Positions 16,120 through 24,136 of a stretch of 64,000 bases of DNA are shown piece after piece; within the stretch, counting starts at the first letter, position 1, and each line of letters opens with the position of its first letter. The notes under the pieces are model-generated. The model did not search any database. It saw nothing but the letters and a program-made list of their open reading frames with translations, and was not told the DNA's origin. Both the position numbers and the translations under genes were made by a program. This DNA comes from Methanoculleus sp. UBA374 (GTDB taxonomy: Archaea; Halobacteriota; Methanomicrobia; Methanomicrobiales; Methanoculleaceae), in the NCBI GenBank assembly GCA_002508705.1, contig DAYL01000013.1, positions 1-64,000 on the forward strand, in the 5' to 3' direction.

Positions 16120-17871
16120 ATGGAAAAAGAAAAGGAGAATAACCCCATTTCCCTGCTTCGCCGTTTTGCCCGGCCATATAAGGGCAAATTCGCCGCTTCG
16201 GTTTTTCTGGCGGTTCTGGGCGTTGCCTCGGGGCTTGTTCCGTATCTCGCCGTGGCGCGGATGGTTGTCGGGCTGCTCGCCGGGGAGGGGGGGATCTCGT
16301 TTTATCTGTTCTGGTGCGCCGTCGCGGCGGCCGGATACCTGGGCAAGGCGCTGCTTGCAAACTGGTCGACGACGATCTCCCATACCGCCACGTTCATGAC
16401 GCTGCGGGACATCCGCAAAAGCCTGGTTTCAAAGCTTTCCCGGATGCCGATGGGCGCCCTGCTGGACACACCCTCCGGCCGGTATAAGGACGTCATCGTG
16501 GACCGGGTAGAGGGGCTGGAGCCTACCCTTGCGCACATGCTGCCCGAGATGACCGCCAGCATCCTTGGCCCGATCCTGCTGTTCGTGTTCCTTTTTGTGC
16601 TGGACTGGCGCATGGCGCTTGTATCCCTCATTACGTTGCCGGTGGGAATGATCTTCATGGTGCACGTCATGAAGACCTATCCTGCACAGTATGCCGGGTC
16701 GGTGGAGGTCGGAAAAAGGATGAACAGCGCGGTGGTGGAGTATATCGGCGGCATCGAAGTCATCAAGGGGTTCAACCAGAGCGCCAGATCCTACCAGAAG
16801 TATGCCGACGCCGTCAACGACAATGCGGCCTATTTCTACAACTGGATGAAGAGCTGCCAGCTTCCGCACGCCGCGTTCTTCGCCATCTGCCCCGCCACCC
16901 TTACGACCGTACTGCCGATCGGCTTCTTTTTTTACGCGAACGGCAGTCTGCCGGCGCCCGAATTCATTACCGTGATCATCCTCTCGCTCGGGATTATTGG
17001 GCCCATTCTCACTGCCATCAACTTTACCGACAGCATCGCCGCGATGGGGACGGTAGTGCAGCAGGTGGACGACATCCTCTCCGCGCCGGAGCTTGGGCGC
17101 CCCACAAAGGACGCGAAGATCTCCGATCCGACCATCGCCCTGAAGAACGTCTCCTTCTCCTATCATGAAAACAGCGCCGAGCCCGCGCTCTGCGGCGTCG
17201 ACCTCACGATCCGTCCCGGCACGGTCACGGCGCTGGTCGGCCCGTCCGGCAGCGGAAAGTCCACCATCGCCAGGCTGATCGCGGGCTTCTGGGACGTGAC
17301 GGAAGGCGAGATCATGATCGGCGACGTCAATTTAATGGAGATTCCCCAGCGCCAGCTTTCGAGCCTTATCTCCTACGTGGCGCAGGATAACTATCTCTTC
17401 GACGATACCGTCCGCGAGAACATCCGCATGGGCCGACGCTCGGCCTCCGACGCCGAGGTGGAGGCTGCCGCAAAGAACGCCGGATGCGACGCGTTCATCC
17501 GCGGGCTGGAGCACGGCTACGATACCCGCGTCGGCGGGGCGGGCAGTCACCTCTCCGGCGGGGAGCGTCAGCGCGTCGCCATCGCCCGCGCCATGCTCAA
17601 GGACGCGCCCATCGTCATCCTTGACGAGGCGACGGCTTACACCGATCCCGAAAACGAGGCGGAGATCCAGCGGTCGGTGTCCAGGCTGGTGGCGGGAAAA
17701 ACACTGCTTGTTATCGCACACCGGCTCTCCACCGTGACCGATTCCGATCAGATCGTGCTCGTAAATAAAGGCAGGGTCGAGGCGAACGGAAAACATGAGG
17801 AACTGCTTGCCGCTTCGGAACTGTACCGAACTATGTGGCAGGCGCACATCGGCGTAAGGGATGGTGCATAA
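16120..17871 (+). CDS. ABC transporter, fused permease-ATPase, first half of a heterodimer
   Basis: A 583-residue ABC transporter of the exporter fold: six transmembrane helices (about 20-320) and a nucleotide-binding domain with GPSGSGKST (about 373), LSGGERQR (about 477) and VILDEAT (about 498), all catalytically complete. It is followed at once by a second similar protein, and such pairs usually form heterodimers. Within this fold are siderophore importers of the YbtPQ/IrtAB kind as well as exporters, so direction cannot be settled from sequence. It is the first gene of the island after leader R1 copy A; AGGA lies about nine bases before the ATG. Sequence style is bacterial (Firmicutes-like), inferred. 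Confidence 0.88.
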   Translation: MEKEKENNPISLLRRFARPYKGKFAASVFLAVLGVASGLVPYLAVARMVVGLLAGEGGISFYLFWCAVAAAGYLGKALLANWSTTISHTATFMTLRDIRKSLVSKLSRMPMGALLDTPSGRYKDVIVDRVEGLEPTLAHMLPEMTASILGPILLFVFLFVLDWRMALVSLITLPVGMIFMVHVMKTYPAQYAGSVEVGKRMNSAVVEYIGGIEVIKGFNQSARSYQKYADAVNDNAAYFYNWMKSCQLPHAAFFAICPATLTTVLPIGFFFYANGSLPAPEFITVIILSLGIIGPILTAINFTDSIAAMGTVVQQVDDILSAPELGRPTKDAKISDPTIALKNVSFSYHENSAEPALCGVDLTIRPGTVTALVGPSGSGKSTIARLIAGFWDVTEGEIMIGDVNLMEIPQRQLSSLISYVAQDNYLFDDTVRENIRMGRRSASDAEVEAAAKNAGCDAFIRGLEHGYDTRVGGAGSHLSGGERQRVAIARAMLKDAPIVILDEATAYTDPENEAEIQRSVSRLVAGKTLLVIAHRLSTVTDSDQIVLVNKGRVEANGKHEELLAASELYRTMWQAHIGVRDGA

Positions 17872-17873
17872 GG

Positions 17874-19628
17874 ATGATAGGCGTATTAAGAAAGATCTGG
17901 GCGTTTGCAGGCAACAAGCAGAACGAGATCAAAAAATCCGTGATTATAGACTTTTTCAACGCTGTATTCTACGCGTTGATGTTTGTCGCCATCTTTGTCG
18001 TTTTGAACGCGCTGGTCACAGGAAGTACCGACATGCGGGTCGCCTGGGCGGCGCTCGGCCTGATGCTGGCAAGCATTCTCGGGAGGATCGTAACGCGGTA
18101 CTTCTCCATGCTGCAGCAGACCAACGCGGGCTACTTCATGGTTGCCGAAAAGCGCATTCGGATCGGCGACAAACTGAAGGTTATCCCGATGGGGTACTTC
18201 AACCAGAACAGCCTGGGGAACATTACGGCGATGGCCACGACGATTCTGGGCGACGTGGAGAATCAGGCGCCAAGGGTTCTGGTGCTGGTGCTGGGAGGAC
18301 TGATCACCACCGTGGTGTTTACCCTGGCAATACTCCTTTTCGACTGGCGGATCGGCCTCGTCGTGGCGGCCGGCCTCCTGGTGTTTCTCTGGACCGCGTC
18401 GCTTACGGAAAGGCGCTCACGCAGCGATTCGCCCAGACGTCAGGCCGCGCAGGAGGGGCTGGTGGAAGCCGTGCTGGAGACCGTCCAGGGTATGGGCGTC
18501 GTGAAAGCCTTTAGCCTGGATGCAGAGCGGGACAAAAAAGTGGACCGGGCCATCGAAGAGAGCTGTGCGAAAGAAACAGCGCTCACGAAGGCCCTGACGC
18601 CGTATAACGCCCTGCAGCAGGTCGTGCTCTGGCTGTTCTCGGTCGGGATTATACTCGCGTCCATTCTGTTTTACCTCGGGGGCAGTATGACGCTTGTCGT
18701 CTGCCTGATGATGCTGATCGTGTCGTTCGTGGTCTTCGAACAGCTTCTGTCTGTGGGAAACGGCGTGGCCCTGCTGCAGCTGACGGCGGCCTCCATCGAC
18801 CGGGCCAACGAGATCGACAGGGTGCCCGTGATGGGCGAGGGCGGGAAGGCTATTGCGCCCAGGAGCTTTGACATCGAATTTGAGAATGTCGGCTTTTCCT
18901 ATGGGAAGCGGCCGGTGCTCCAGGACGTGAACTTCAAGATCCCTGAAGGGACCACGACGGCTATCGTGGGGCCGTCGGGCAGCGGCAAGACGACGATATG
19001 CAACCTGATCGCGCGTTTCTGGGACGTGGATTTCGGCAGCGTCAGGATCGGCGGGCGGGGCGTGCGGGAATACACTCCGGACAGCCTGCTCTCAAACATC
19101 AGCATGGTGTTCCAGAACGTGTATCTCTTCAACGACACGATCGAGAACAATATCAAATTCGGCTCTCCGTCTGCGACTCACGAGCAGGTGGTGGAAGCGG
19201 CGAAGAAAGCCTGCTGCCACGACTTCATCACGGACCTGCCGGATGGCTACGATACCGTTCTCGGGGAGGGCGGCGCCACCGTATCGGGCGGCGAGCGGCA
19301 GCGCATCTCCATCGCCCGTGCGTTGCTCAAAGACGCACCCATCGTGCTGCTGGACGAGGCGACCGCGAACGTGGACCCGGAAAACGAGGACCAGCTTCAG
19401 CGTGCCATTGAATCCCTGACAAGGGAGAAGACCATCGTCATGATTGCCCATCGCCTGAAGACGGTCCGAAACGCCGACCAGATCCTTGTACTGAACGGCG
19501 GCAGGGTCGTGCAGCGGGGCACCCACGAGGAACTGCTTTCCCGGCCTGGCTTTTACGCCGATTTCGTGGATGCACGCAAGAAGGCGATCGGCTGGAAACT
19601 GGGCGGGACTGTCCCGGCCGCCGGATGA
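17874..19628 (+). CDS. ABC transporter, fused permease-ATPase, second half of a heterodimer
   Basis: A 584-residue partner of the preceding transporter, with six membrane helices (about 20-310) and a complete ATPase domain: GPSGSGKTT (about 365), VSGGERQR (about 470) and VLLDEATANVDPENE (about 490). The ATG at 17874 (MIGVLRKIW) is chosen because it lies two bases after the previous stop, with GTAAGGG upstream; the frame opens earlier inside the first gene. Both halves keep Walker B glutamates, so neither site is degenerate, unlike many heterodimeric exporters. The next gene overlaps or closely follows its stop. Confidence 0.88.
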   Translation: MIGVLRKIWAFAGNKQNEIKKSVIIDFFNAVFYALMFVAIFVVLNALVTGSTDMRVAWAALGLMLASILGRIVTRYFSMLQQTNAGYFMVAEKRIRIGDKLKVIPMGYFNQNSLGNITAMATTILGDVENQAPRVLVLVLGGLITTVVFTLAILLFDWRIGLVVAAGLLVFLWTASLTERRSRSDSPRRQAAQEGLVEAVLETVQGMGVVKAFSLDAERDKKVDRAIEESCAKETALTKALTPYNALQQVVLWLFSVGIILASILFYLGGSMTLVVCLMMLIVSFVVFEQLLSVGNGVALLQLTAASIDRANEIDRVPVMGEGGKAIAPRSFDIEFENVGFSYGKRPVLQDVNFKIPEGTTTAIVGPSGSGKTTICNLIARFWDVDFGSVRIGGRGVREYTPDSLLSNISMVFQNVYLFNDTIENNIKFGSPSATHEQVVEAAKKACCHDFITDLPDGYDTVLGEGGATVSGGERQRISIARALLKDAPIVLLDEATANVDPENEDQLQRAIESLTREKTIVMIAHRLKTVRNADQILVLNGGRVVQRGTHEELLSRPGFYADFVDARKKAIGWKLGGTVPAAG

Positions 19629-19642
19629 CGGGGAGGAGGAAG

Positions 19643-20446
19643 ATGATTCCGCTTAAGGGTGTACAGGAGACGATGCTGATACCCCTTGCCATTAAGGCAA
19701 GCGAAACAAAACGGCCCAATGCAAGGATTCACGATCTCAAGGCTGTGGAGATCATAGAAACGTTGAACCTGGATACTTCCAGATATGATAAATTCATGAG
19801 CCACGAGGGGGTCGTGGCGAGGACCATTCTCTTCGATGAGGCCGTCAGGCGCTATTTGAAAAAATATCCCCGATCTGTGTGTATTTCTATCGGCTGCGGC
19901 TTTGATTCGAGATTTTCAAGAGTTGACAACGGAGTGCTGACCTGGTATGATCTGGACTTCCCCGAGGTGATCTGCGCCAGAAAACAATTCTTCCCGGAGC
20001 AGGAAAGGGTGCATTTGATAGCGAAATCCGCTCTGGATTCTTCATGGCCCCTGGAAGTAAAAAAAGGCGAGAAAACCATTATTCTCCTGGAGGGGGTGCT
20101 CATGTATTTTAACGAGGAGGAGGTAAGGCAGCTGTTACGGATTATAAAAGACAATTTCGCTGATGTCATATTGCTGGCAGAGTTGATGCCGCCGATTTCA
20201 GCAAAAGGCAGCAAGTTGCATGATACCGTCAAAAACACGGAGGCTACCTTCAAATGGGGCGTAAAGTCGGGGAAAGAGGTCGAAAAACTCTGCGATGGCT
20301 TGAAGCTCGTTGATGAAAAGAGTTTTAATTGCGAGATGAAAAAACACTCTCTCAGAGGCAGACTGTTCGCCTCCCTTCCTGTTATTCGAAATTTTAACGA
20401 CCGGCTCGCTATCTTCACGTTGAATTGGAGAGGACAGGATGTTTAG
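19643..20446 (+). CDS. Class I SAM O-methyltransferase, leucine-carboxyl-methyltransferase (PPM/LCMT) family
   Basis: A 267-residue methyltransferase. Motif I reads VCISIGCGFDSRFSR (about 74-88), the LCMT-type SAM loop, followed by YDLDFPEVI (about 99-107) and the later ILLEGVLMYF segment (about 145-154), both hallmarks of this family. Members methylate carboxyl groups or make polyketide and siderophore-like product esters. GGGAGGAGG directly precedes ATG 19643; an ATG at 19625 overlaps the upstream stop but lacks that site. Noticeably AT-richer than flanking core genes, consistent with transfer. Substrate unknown. Confidence 0.8.
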   Translation: MIPLKGVQETMLIPLAIKASETKRPNARIHDLKAVEIIETLNLDTSRYDKFMSHEGVVARTILFDEAVRRYLKKYPRSVCISIGCGFDSRFSRVDNGVLTWYDLDFPEVICARKQFFPEQERVHLIAKSALDSSWPLEVKKGEKTIILLEGVLMYFNEEEVRQLLRIIKDNFADVILLAELMPPISAKGSKLHDTVKNTEATFKWGVKSGKEVEKLCDGLKLVDEKSFNCEMKKHSLRGRLFASLPVIRNFNDRLAIFTLNWRGQDV

Positions 20447-20581
20447 TTCACAATCCGCACTCCTCCGGCACTTTGCATCCAATTGCATTCGTATTAACGA
20501 GAATAACAAAAATTACAACTGATCTCTGACTCCGGTCCTCCGGACAATCGCTGATTGGGTAGACCCCGTAGGGGAAAAGGA

Positions 20582-21244
20582 ATGATAAGCGCCCTTATCT
20601 TTCTCATCGGCCTAAAAGCGGCTAAAAACGACATTACTCAGTGTTACGGCGAATCATTCTATAAGGATTTCAAGGCCAGAGCAAAGCGGGAGTACCGGGC
20701 GATACGCCCGCAGGTGCCCGATATAGGCGACAGCATATTCAAATTCAACTATGCTTTTACCCCCGCGTACATTGCATGGTATCGGTCGTTCCGGGTCATG
20801 GGGCTGGACAGAGCCGGCACTGTTGAGTTGATCTGGAGCATAAACGAAGATATGATTCGGCTCATTCCGTCATGGCTGCTAAAACGATATGGGACGAAAA
20901 TATACCTTGGCGGGTTTAGAAAGAGAGCGCCCGGGCATGCCGTGAAGTCGGCTCAAAACGACCTGCATAAATATGATTACAAAATCCGGTTTCGTGAGAT
21001 CGACGGCAACGCCTTTGAAATCGATATCTACGCATGCGGGATGAAAAAGTTATGTGAGAAACTGCATGCTTCGGACCTGTTGCCGGGCGTTTGCCGGCTC
21101 GACTATCTGGTCTCTCACTATATGGGCTGCGGGTTTTACCGGACCAAAACACTCGGTGACGGCGACGATTGCTGCAATTGTCGATACGAGATGATGGGAG
21201 ACTGTGCGTGGGAGCCGGAGCGGGGATTCGAAGACAGGAAATAA
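20582..21244 (+). CDS. L-2-amino-thiazoline-4-carboxylic acid hydrolase (ATC hydrolase)-like protein
   Basis: A 220-residue protein matching the ATC-hydrolase family. This family is named for an enzyme opening the thiazoline ring of 2-amino-thiazoline-4-carboxylate on the way to cysteine, though most members are uncharacterised. The recognisable part is the C-terminal half, where LDYLVSHYMGCGFYRTKTL and a following GDDCCNCRYEMMG place the conserved aromatic, Arg and Cys residues. ATG 20582 follows GGGGAAAAGGA; the frame opens at 20555 without a site. Within this island it could act on a thiazoline-containing small molecule or metallophore; that is inference. Confidence 0.7.
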   Translation: MISALIFLIGLKAAKNDITQCYGESFYKDFKARAKREYRAIRPQVPDIGDSIFKFNYAFTPAYIAWYRSFRVMGLDRAGTVELIWSINEDMIRLIPSWLLKRYGTKIYLGGFRKRAPGHAVKSAQNDLHKYDYKIRFREIDGNAFEIDIYACGMKKLCEKLHASDLLPGVCRLDYLVSHYMGCGFYRTKTLGDGDDCCNCRYEMMGDCAWEPERGFEDRK

Positions 21245-21327
21245 TCTATGAGGGAAGAGGACGTATTGAAGAAAAATAGGCGCATTGCTAAAATTGAGGT
21301 TAGAAACCTCTACCCAGGGGTGATCCC

Positions 21328-21924
21328 TTGAACGATGGGATAATTTGCCCGTGGTGGGCAGGGCATATGCTGGCCGGTCCGGTGCGCGGGCTGTTTCACA
21401 GCCCCTACCGCATAATAAAGCCTTATCTATCCGAAGGCATGACCGTCATGGACGTCGGCTGCGGGATGGGGTTTTTTACTGTCCCGATGGCGAAGATGGT
21501 CGGCCGCACGGGGAGGGTTATCGCCGTCGACATTCAGCGGCAAATGCTTGCGGGTATGGTTCGGTATGCAGGCAGGGAAACTGTAGCAGACCGGATTGAA
21601 CCGCACCTGTGCGGCGCGGATTCCCTGCGCGTCGAACGGTGGAACGGTACGGTTGACTTTGTCCTTGCTTTTATGATGCTGCACGAGGTTTCCGATCAGG
21701 AGCGGATGATCCGGGAGATGCACAGCGCGCTTAAACCGGGCGGCAGGCTCCTGTTCGCGGAGCCGGTCATCCATGTCGGCAAAAAGACGTATGACGGAGA
21801 ACTCTCCGGAATGAAAGCCGCGGGTTTGCGCGTGGCGACCGTCCCGAAAATCCCGATCTGCAGGGCTGCCTTGCTGGAAAAACCGTGCTGTATGGATGAG
21901 GGGGTCATCGAATGCCCAGTTTAA
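21328..21924 (+). CDS. Class I SAM-dependent methyltransferase
   Basis: A 198-residue methyltransferase with motif I VMDVGCGMGFFTVPMAKM (about 38-55), acidic IAVDIQ (about 66) and the post-motif region VLAFMMLHEVSDQERMIREM (about 110-129), followed by LKPGGRLLFAEP. It is a UbiE/type 11-like fold. The start is a TTG at 21328, supported by GGGGTGAT seven bases upstream; no good ATG is nearby. The last codons overlap the hydrolase start by 13 bases, so the two are translationally coupled. The methyl acceptor is unknown. Confidence 0.78.
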   Translation: MNDGIICPWWAGHMLAGPVRGLFHSPYRIIKPYLSEGMTVMDVGCGMGFFTVPMAKMVGRTGRVIAVDIQRQMLAGMVRYAGRETVADRIEPHLCGADSLRVERWNGTVDFVLAFMMLHEVSDQERMIREMHSALKPGGRLLFAEPVIHVGKKTYDGELSGMKAAGLRVATVPKIPICRAALLEKPCCMDEGVIECPV

Positions 21925-22880
21925 CATATCGGATTACGGAACGATTGATTGCTTTATCCGGGGCCAGGCGGATGATGGCAAAGGAAGGTGAGGCGTTTTC
22001 GAAGATGATCATGAAAATGGGGCGGAAACAATCGGTCAGGGTGCCCCGTTCAATCAATAAAAAATGCGATCTCTCGGAAGGGAAGATAGGCAAACACAGG
22101 TACTTTGTCATTTCAAAGAAAGATGCGAAGCCCCGGAGAGCAGTTTTGTATCTGTTTGGCGGCGGATATGTTCTGCCCCCGGATAAAGGCGATTTTCTGT
22201 TTGCCGTGGAAACGGCAGAAGCAACGGATGCAGAGGTGTGGTTCCCGGTATATCCTCTTTTGCCCCGCTACAAATTGGTGGATGCCGTCAGGATGGTGAT
22301 GGAGATCTATGGGATGATGCTGGAGCGCTTCCCGGCCGAACAGATAACCTTCATCGGTTTTTCTTCCGGCGCCGCACTGGCCTGTTCCGTGTGTATACAG
22401 AACAAACAGGAGGGCTTCAGGTATCCAATGCCGAGCAGCCTCATTTTGGTATCGTCGGGAACGCAGCTGCCGCCGAGCGGGGAGCAGATGAGAGAGATGG
22501 AGCGGCTGGCGCCTAAAGACCCGATGATACCTCCCTCCTTTTTTCAAAACATCGGCCCGCTCTTAGCCGCGCAGGAAGACCGGTACCTCCTGTCGCCCGC
22601 GCTGTATGACCTGACAGGCTTTCCCACGCTGGTTCTTTATTACGGGACGCATGAAGTTATGCTGGCCTTTTTACCGGCCATGCAGGCCGCTGCCGGACGG
22701 GCAAACGTGGAATATACGGTACATATCGGGGAAGGCCTGTGCCATTGCTGGCCCATGCTGGGTTTTACAAAAGAAGGCAGGCAAAGCAGAGAAGAAATAT
22801 ATTCATCCGTCGTTGAACCGCGCAAAAGCCATGCGGCCCTCACCGGAGGGATGAATCAGGAAGGTACAGGAAAAGCCTGA
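21912..22880 (+). CDS. Alpha/beta hydrolase (HSL-type esterase-like), C-terminus formed by repeat R2
   Basis: A 322-residue hydrolase-fold protein. LFGGGYVLP (about 77-85) is the oxyanion-hole segment, with Phe in place of the usual His of HGGG. The nucleophile elbow is GFSSGAALA (about 149-157). GLCHCW near residue 275 supplies the likely His, and YYGTHEVML (about 244) the acid region, where the usual Asp is His and Glu may substitute. The last ~21 residues are encoded by repeat R2 copy A and look unrelated to the family, so the native 3' end was probably replaced. Substrate unknown. Confidence 0.75.
   Translation: MPSLTYRITERLIALSGARRMMAKEGEAFSKMIMKMGRKQSVRVPRSINKKCDLSEGKIGKHRYFVISKKDAKPRRAVLYLFGGGYVLPPDKGDFLFAVETAEATDAEVWFPVYPLLPRYKLVDAVRMVMEIYGMMLERFPAEQITFIGFSSGAALACSVCIQNKQEGFRYPMPSSLILVSSGTQLPPSGEQMREMERLAPKDPMIPPSFFQNIGPLLAAQEDRYLLSPALYDLTGFPTLVLYYGTHEVMLAFLPAMQAAAGRANVEYTVHIGEGLCHCWPMLGFTKEGRQSREEIYSSVVEPRKSHAALTGGMNQEGTGKA
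22816..22880 (+). repeat. Repeat R2, copy A
   Basis: 65 bases matching 23944-24008 at 58 positions. It lies at the extreme 3' end of the hydrolase gene. In the frame used by the methyltransferase remnant of copy B it would encode a RAKAM.PSPEG stretch followed by a stop codon, so it looks like a broken piece of the same methyltransferase 5' region. Confidence 0.75.
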
Positions 22881-23005
22881 ATCCGCAGGCTGACACCGTG
22901 CAGCTGATCGACCTTGCGGTCAACTGCGTAAATCCTATGTTCTTTTTCGACTATCCTACGCCCACGCGCCGCTTTCCTGCGAAGGGAAGCAGGTCGTTCG
23001 TTTGA
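22877..23005 (+). pseudogene. Possible gene remnant between R2A and R1B
   Basis: An open stretch of about 42 codons with no start codon of its own, containing QLIDLAVNCVNPMFFFDYP and ending in TGA at 23003-23005. Amino-acid composition looks protein-like rather than random, but I recognise no family. It may be a residue of a gene destroyed when the repeats were assembled. Low confidence. Confidence 0.25.
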
Positions 23006-23007
23006 GA

Positions 23008-23252
23008 ATGTTCCCCGAGGCTGCAGTCCGCCCGCACCTCCTCTAACCGTGGAACCGTCTCCTCCCATCGTATCTTCGGTTTGCTCACCTCTTCCGAGAA
23101 TGATGCGGCCACTTTTGATTAAGACCGAAGTGAATACTCTTCCTTGAAAGGAGTGCAAATAGCCGATTTATCCCCGGACGAGTGCACGGGTTCTGCTGCA
23201 ATCCGTTGTTCGGGCTTTTCATTCGTGAGATCTGACAAAAGGAGAAATGTAC
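23008..23252 (+). repeat. Leader repeat R1, copy B
   Basis: Second copy of the 15845-16119 leader; the core 23075-23136 is 60/62 identical. Inverted arms CTTCGGT (23074-23080) and ACCGAAG (23124-23130) are kept. It ends in AAAAGGAG and an ATG at 23253, aligned with the transporter ATG of copy A. It is placed before the second methyltransferase gene, so this gene probably shares regulation with the transporter operon. Confidence 0.8.
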
Positions 23253-23345
23253 ATGGTTTCTGCGAAAGGAGATGCGGCTCGGAATTATGGGATCTCCCCG
23301 AAAATACAGACGAAACGGCGTAAGATAGGAGCGTGCTGCAATTGA
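23253..23345 (+). CDS. Putative 30-residue small ORF under leader R1 copy B
   Basis: A small frame beginning MVSAKGDAARNYGISP and ending in TGA at 23343-23345, rich in Lys/Arg and with a CC pair near the end. AAAAGGAG upstream is a good ribosome site, and its ATG is the position aligned with the ABC transporter start in copy A. Its stop overlaps a TTG (23342) that could start the methyltransferase, so it may drive coupled translation. It may instead be the leftover N-terminus of a deleted gene. No homology recognised. Confidence 0.4.
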   Translation: MVSAKGDAARNYGISPKIQTKRRKIGACCN

Positions 23346-23989
23346 CTATCCTGAAGAATTTTTTTCAAAATGCGCGAAAGCCTGAAAGCATAGGCGGCAG
23401 GCTGGCTCTGTCCATGATGAACGCCTTTCACAACCCCGTTGCGCTCTGGGGACTTACGCACCTTGAGATCCCGCCGGCAGCCAGGGTCCTGGACATCGGC
23501 TGCGGCGGCGGGAAAAATATCAGCAACCTGCTTTCCCGCGTGCCGCAGGGAAGCGTACACGGCGTGGACTACTCGCCGGTAAGCGTGGAAAAATCCAGAC
23601 GCAAAAACAGAGCGGCGGTCCTTGCGGGACGGGTAAGCGTCCTGCAGGCAAGCGTCTCCTCCCTGCCTTTTGAAGACGGGGAATTCGACATAGCAACCGC
23701 GTTTGAAACCATTTACTTCTGGCCGGACCTGCTCCACGATTTCATGGAAGTCCGGCGCGTCTTAAAGGAAAACGGCGTTTTTTTCATCTGCAATGAGGCC
23801 GCCCGCCCGGAGGACGCTGAGAACTGGATAAAAATGCTGGATCTGTCTGTATACACCAGGGAGGATCTGTCCAGAACACTCCTCAAAGCCGGATTTTGCG
23901 GCATATCCTGCTATGAACATCCAAACGGGAGATGGCTTTGCGTAACCGCGCAAAAGCCATGTGGACCTCGCCGGAGGGACAAATCATGA
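23342..23989 (+). CDS. Class I SAM-dependent methyltransferase, C-terminus formed by repeat R2
   Basis: About 215 residues with motif I VLDIGCGGGKNISNLL (about 49-64), VHGVDYSPVSVEKS (about 74-87) and FDIATAFETIYFWPDL (about 117-132), a type 11 methyltransferase. AGGAG at 23327-23331 is ten bases from TTG 23342 but only one from the alternative GTG 23333, so TTG is preferred; it overlaps the small ORF stop. The last ~15 residues are encoded by R2 copy B in a frame different from the methyltransferase remnant, showing a recombination junction. Substrate unknown. Confidence 0.75.
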   Translation: MTILKNFFQNARKPESIGGRLALSMMNAFHNPVALWGLTHLEIPPAARVLDIGCGGGKNISNLLSRVPQGSVHGVDYSPVSVEKSRRKNRAAVLAGRVSVLQASVSSLPFEDGEFDIATAFETIYFWPDLLHDFMEVRRVLKENGVFFICNEAARPEDAENWIKMLDLSVYTREDLSRTLLKAGFCGISCYEHPNGRWLCVTAQKPCGPRRRDKS

Positions 23990-24008
23990 AGGTGCAGGAA
24001 AAGCCTGA
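23944..24008 (+). repeat. Repeat R2, copy B
   Basis: Second copy of 22816-22880 (58 of 65 identical). It overlaps the 3' end of the methyltransferase gene and, in another frame, the start of the methyltransferase remnant that follows. Confidence 0.75.
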
Positions 24009-24129
24009 TGCGTTCGCCTATCTCCATTGGGACGAAAACGGCGTTTTGCTGGATATCGGCTGCGGCAGCGGTACACTGGCCGTCGGGGCGGTAAAATTTA
24101 TCCACATTCTGCGTAACTGGAAAGGAACT
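23944..24129 (+). pseudogene. Remnant of a further SAM methyltransferase
   Basis: In the frame RAKAMWTSPEGQIMKVQEK the sequence runs on to PDAFAYLHWDENG and a textbook SAM motif I, VLLDIGCGSGTLAVGAVK, then loses similarity within about 15 codons. Only the N-terminal ~60 residues of a roughly 200-280-residue enzyme remain. The N-terminal part is shared, already broken by a stop, with R2 copy A, so the ancestral gene was duplicated and then decayed. The isoprenylcysteine-type methyltransferase begins just after. Confidence 0.6.
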
Positions 24130-24136
24130 TCATGCT

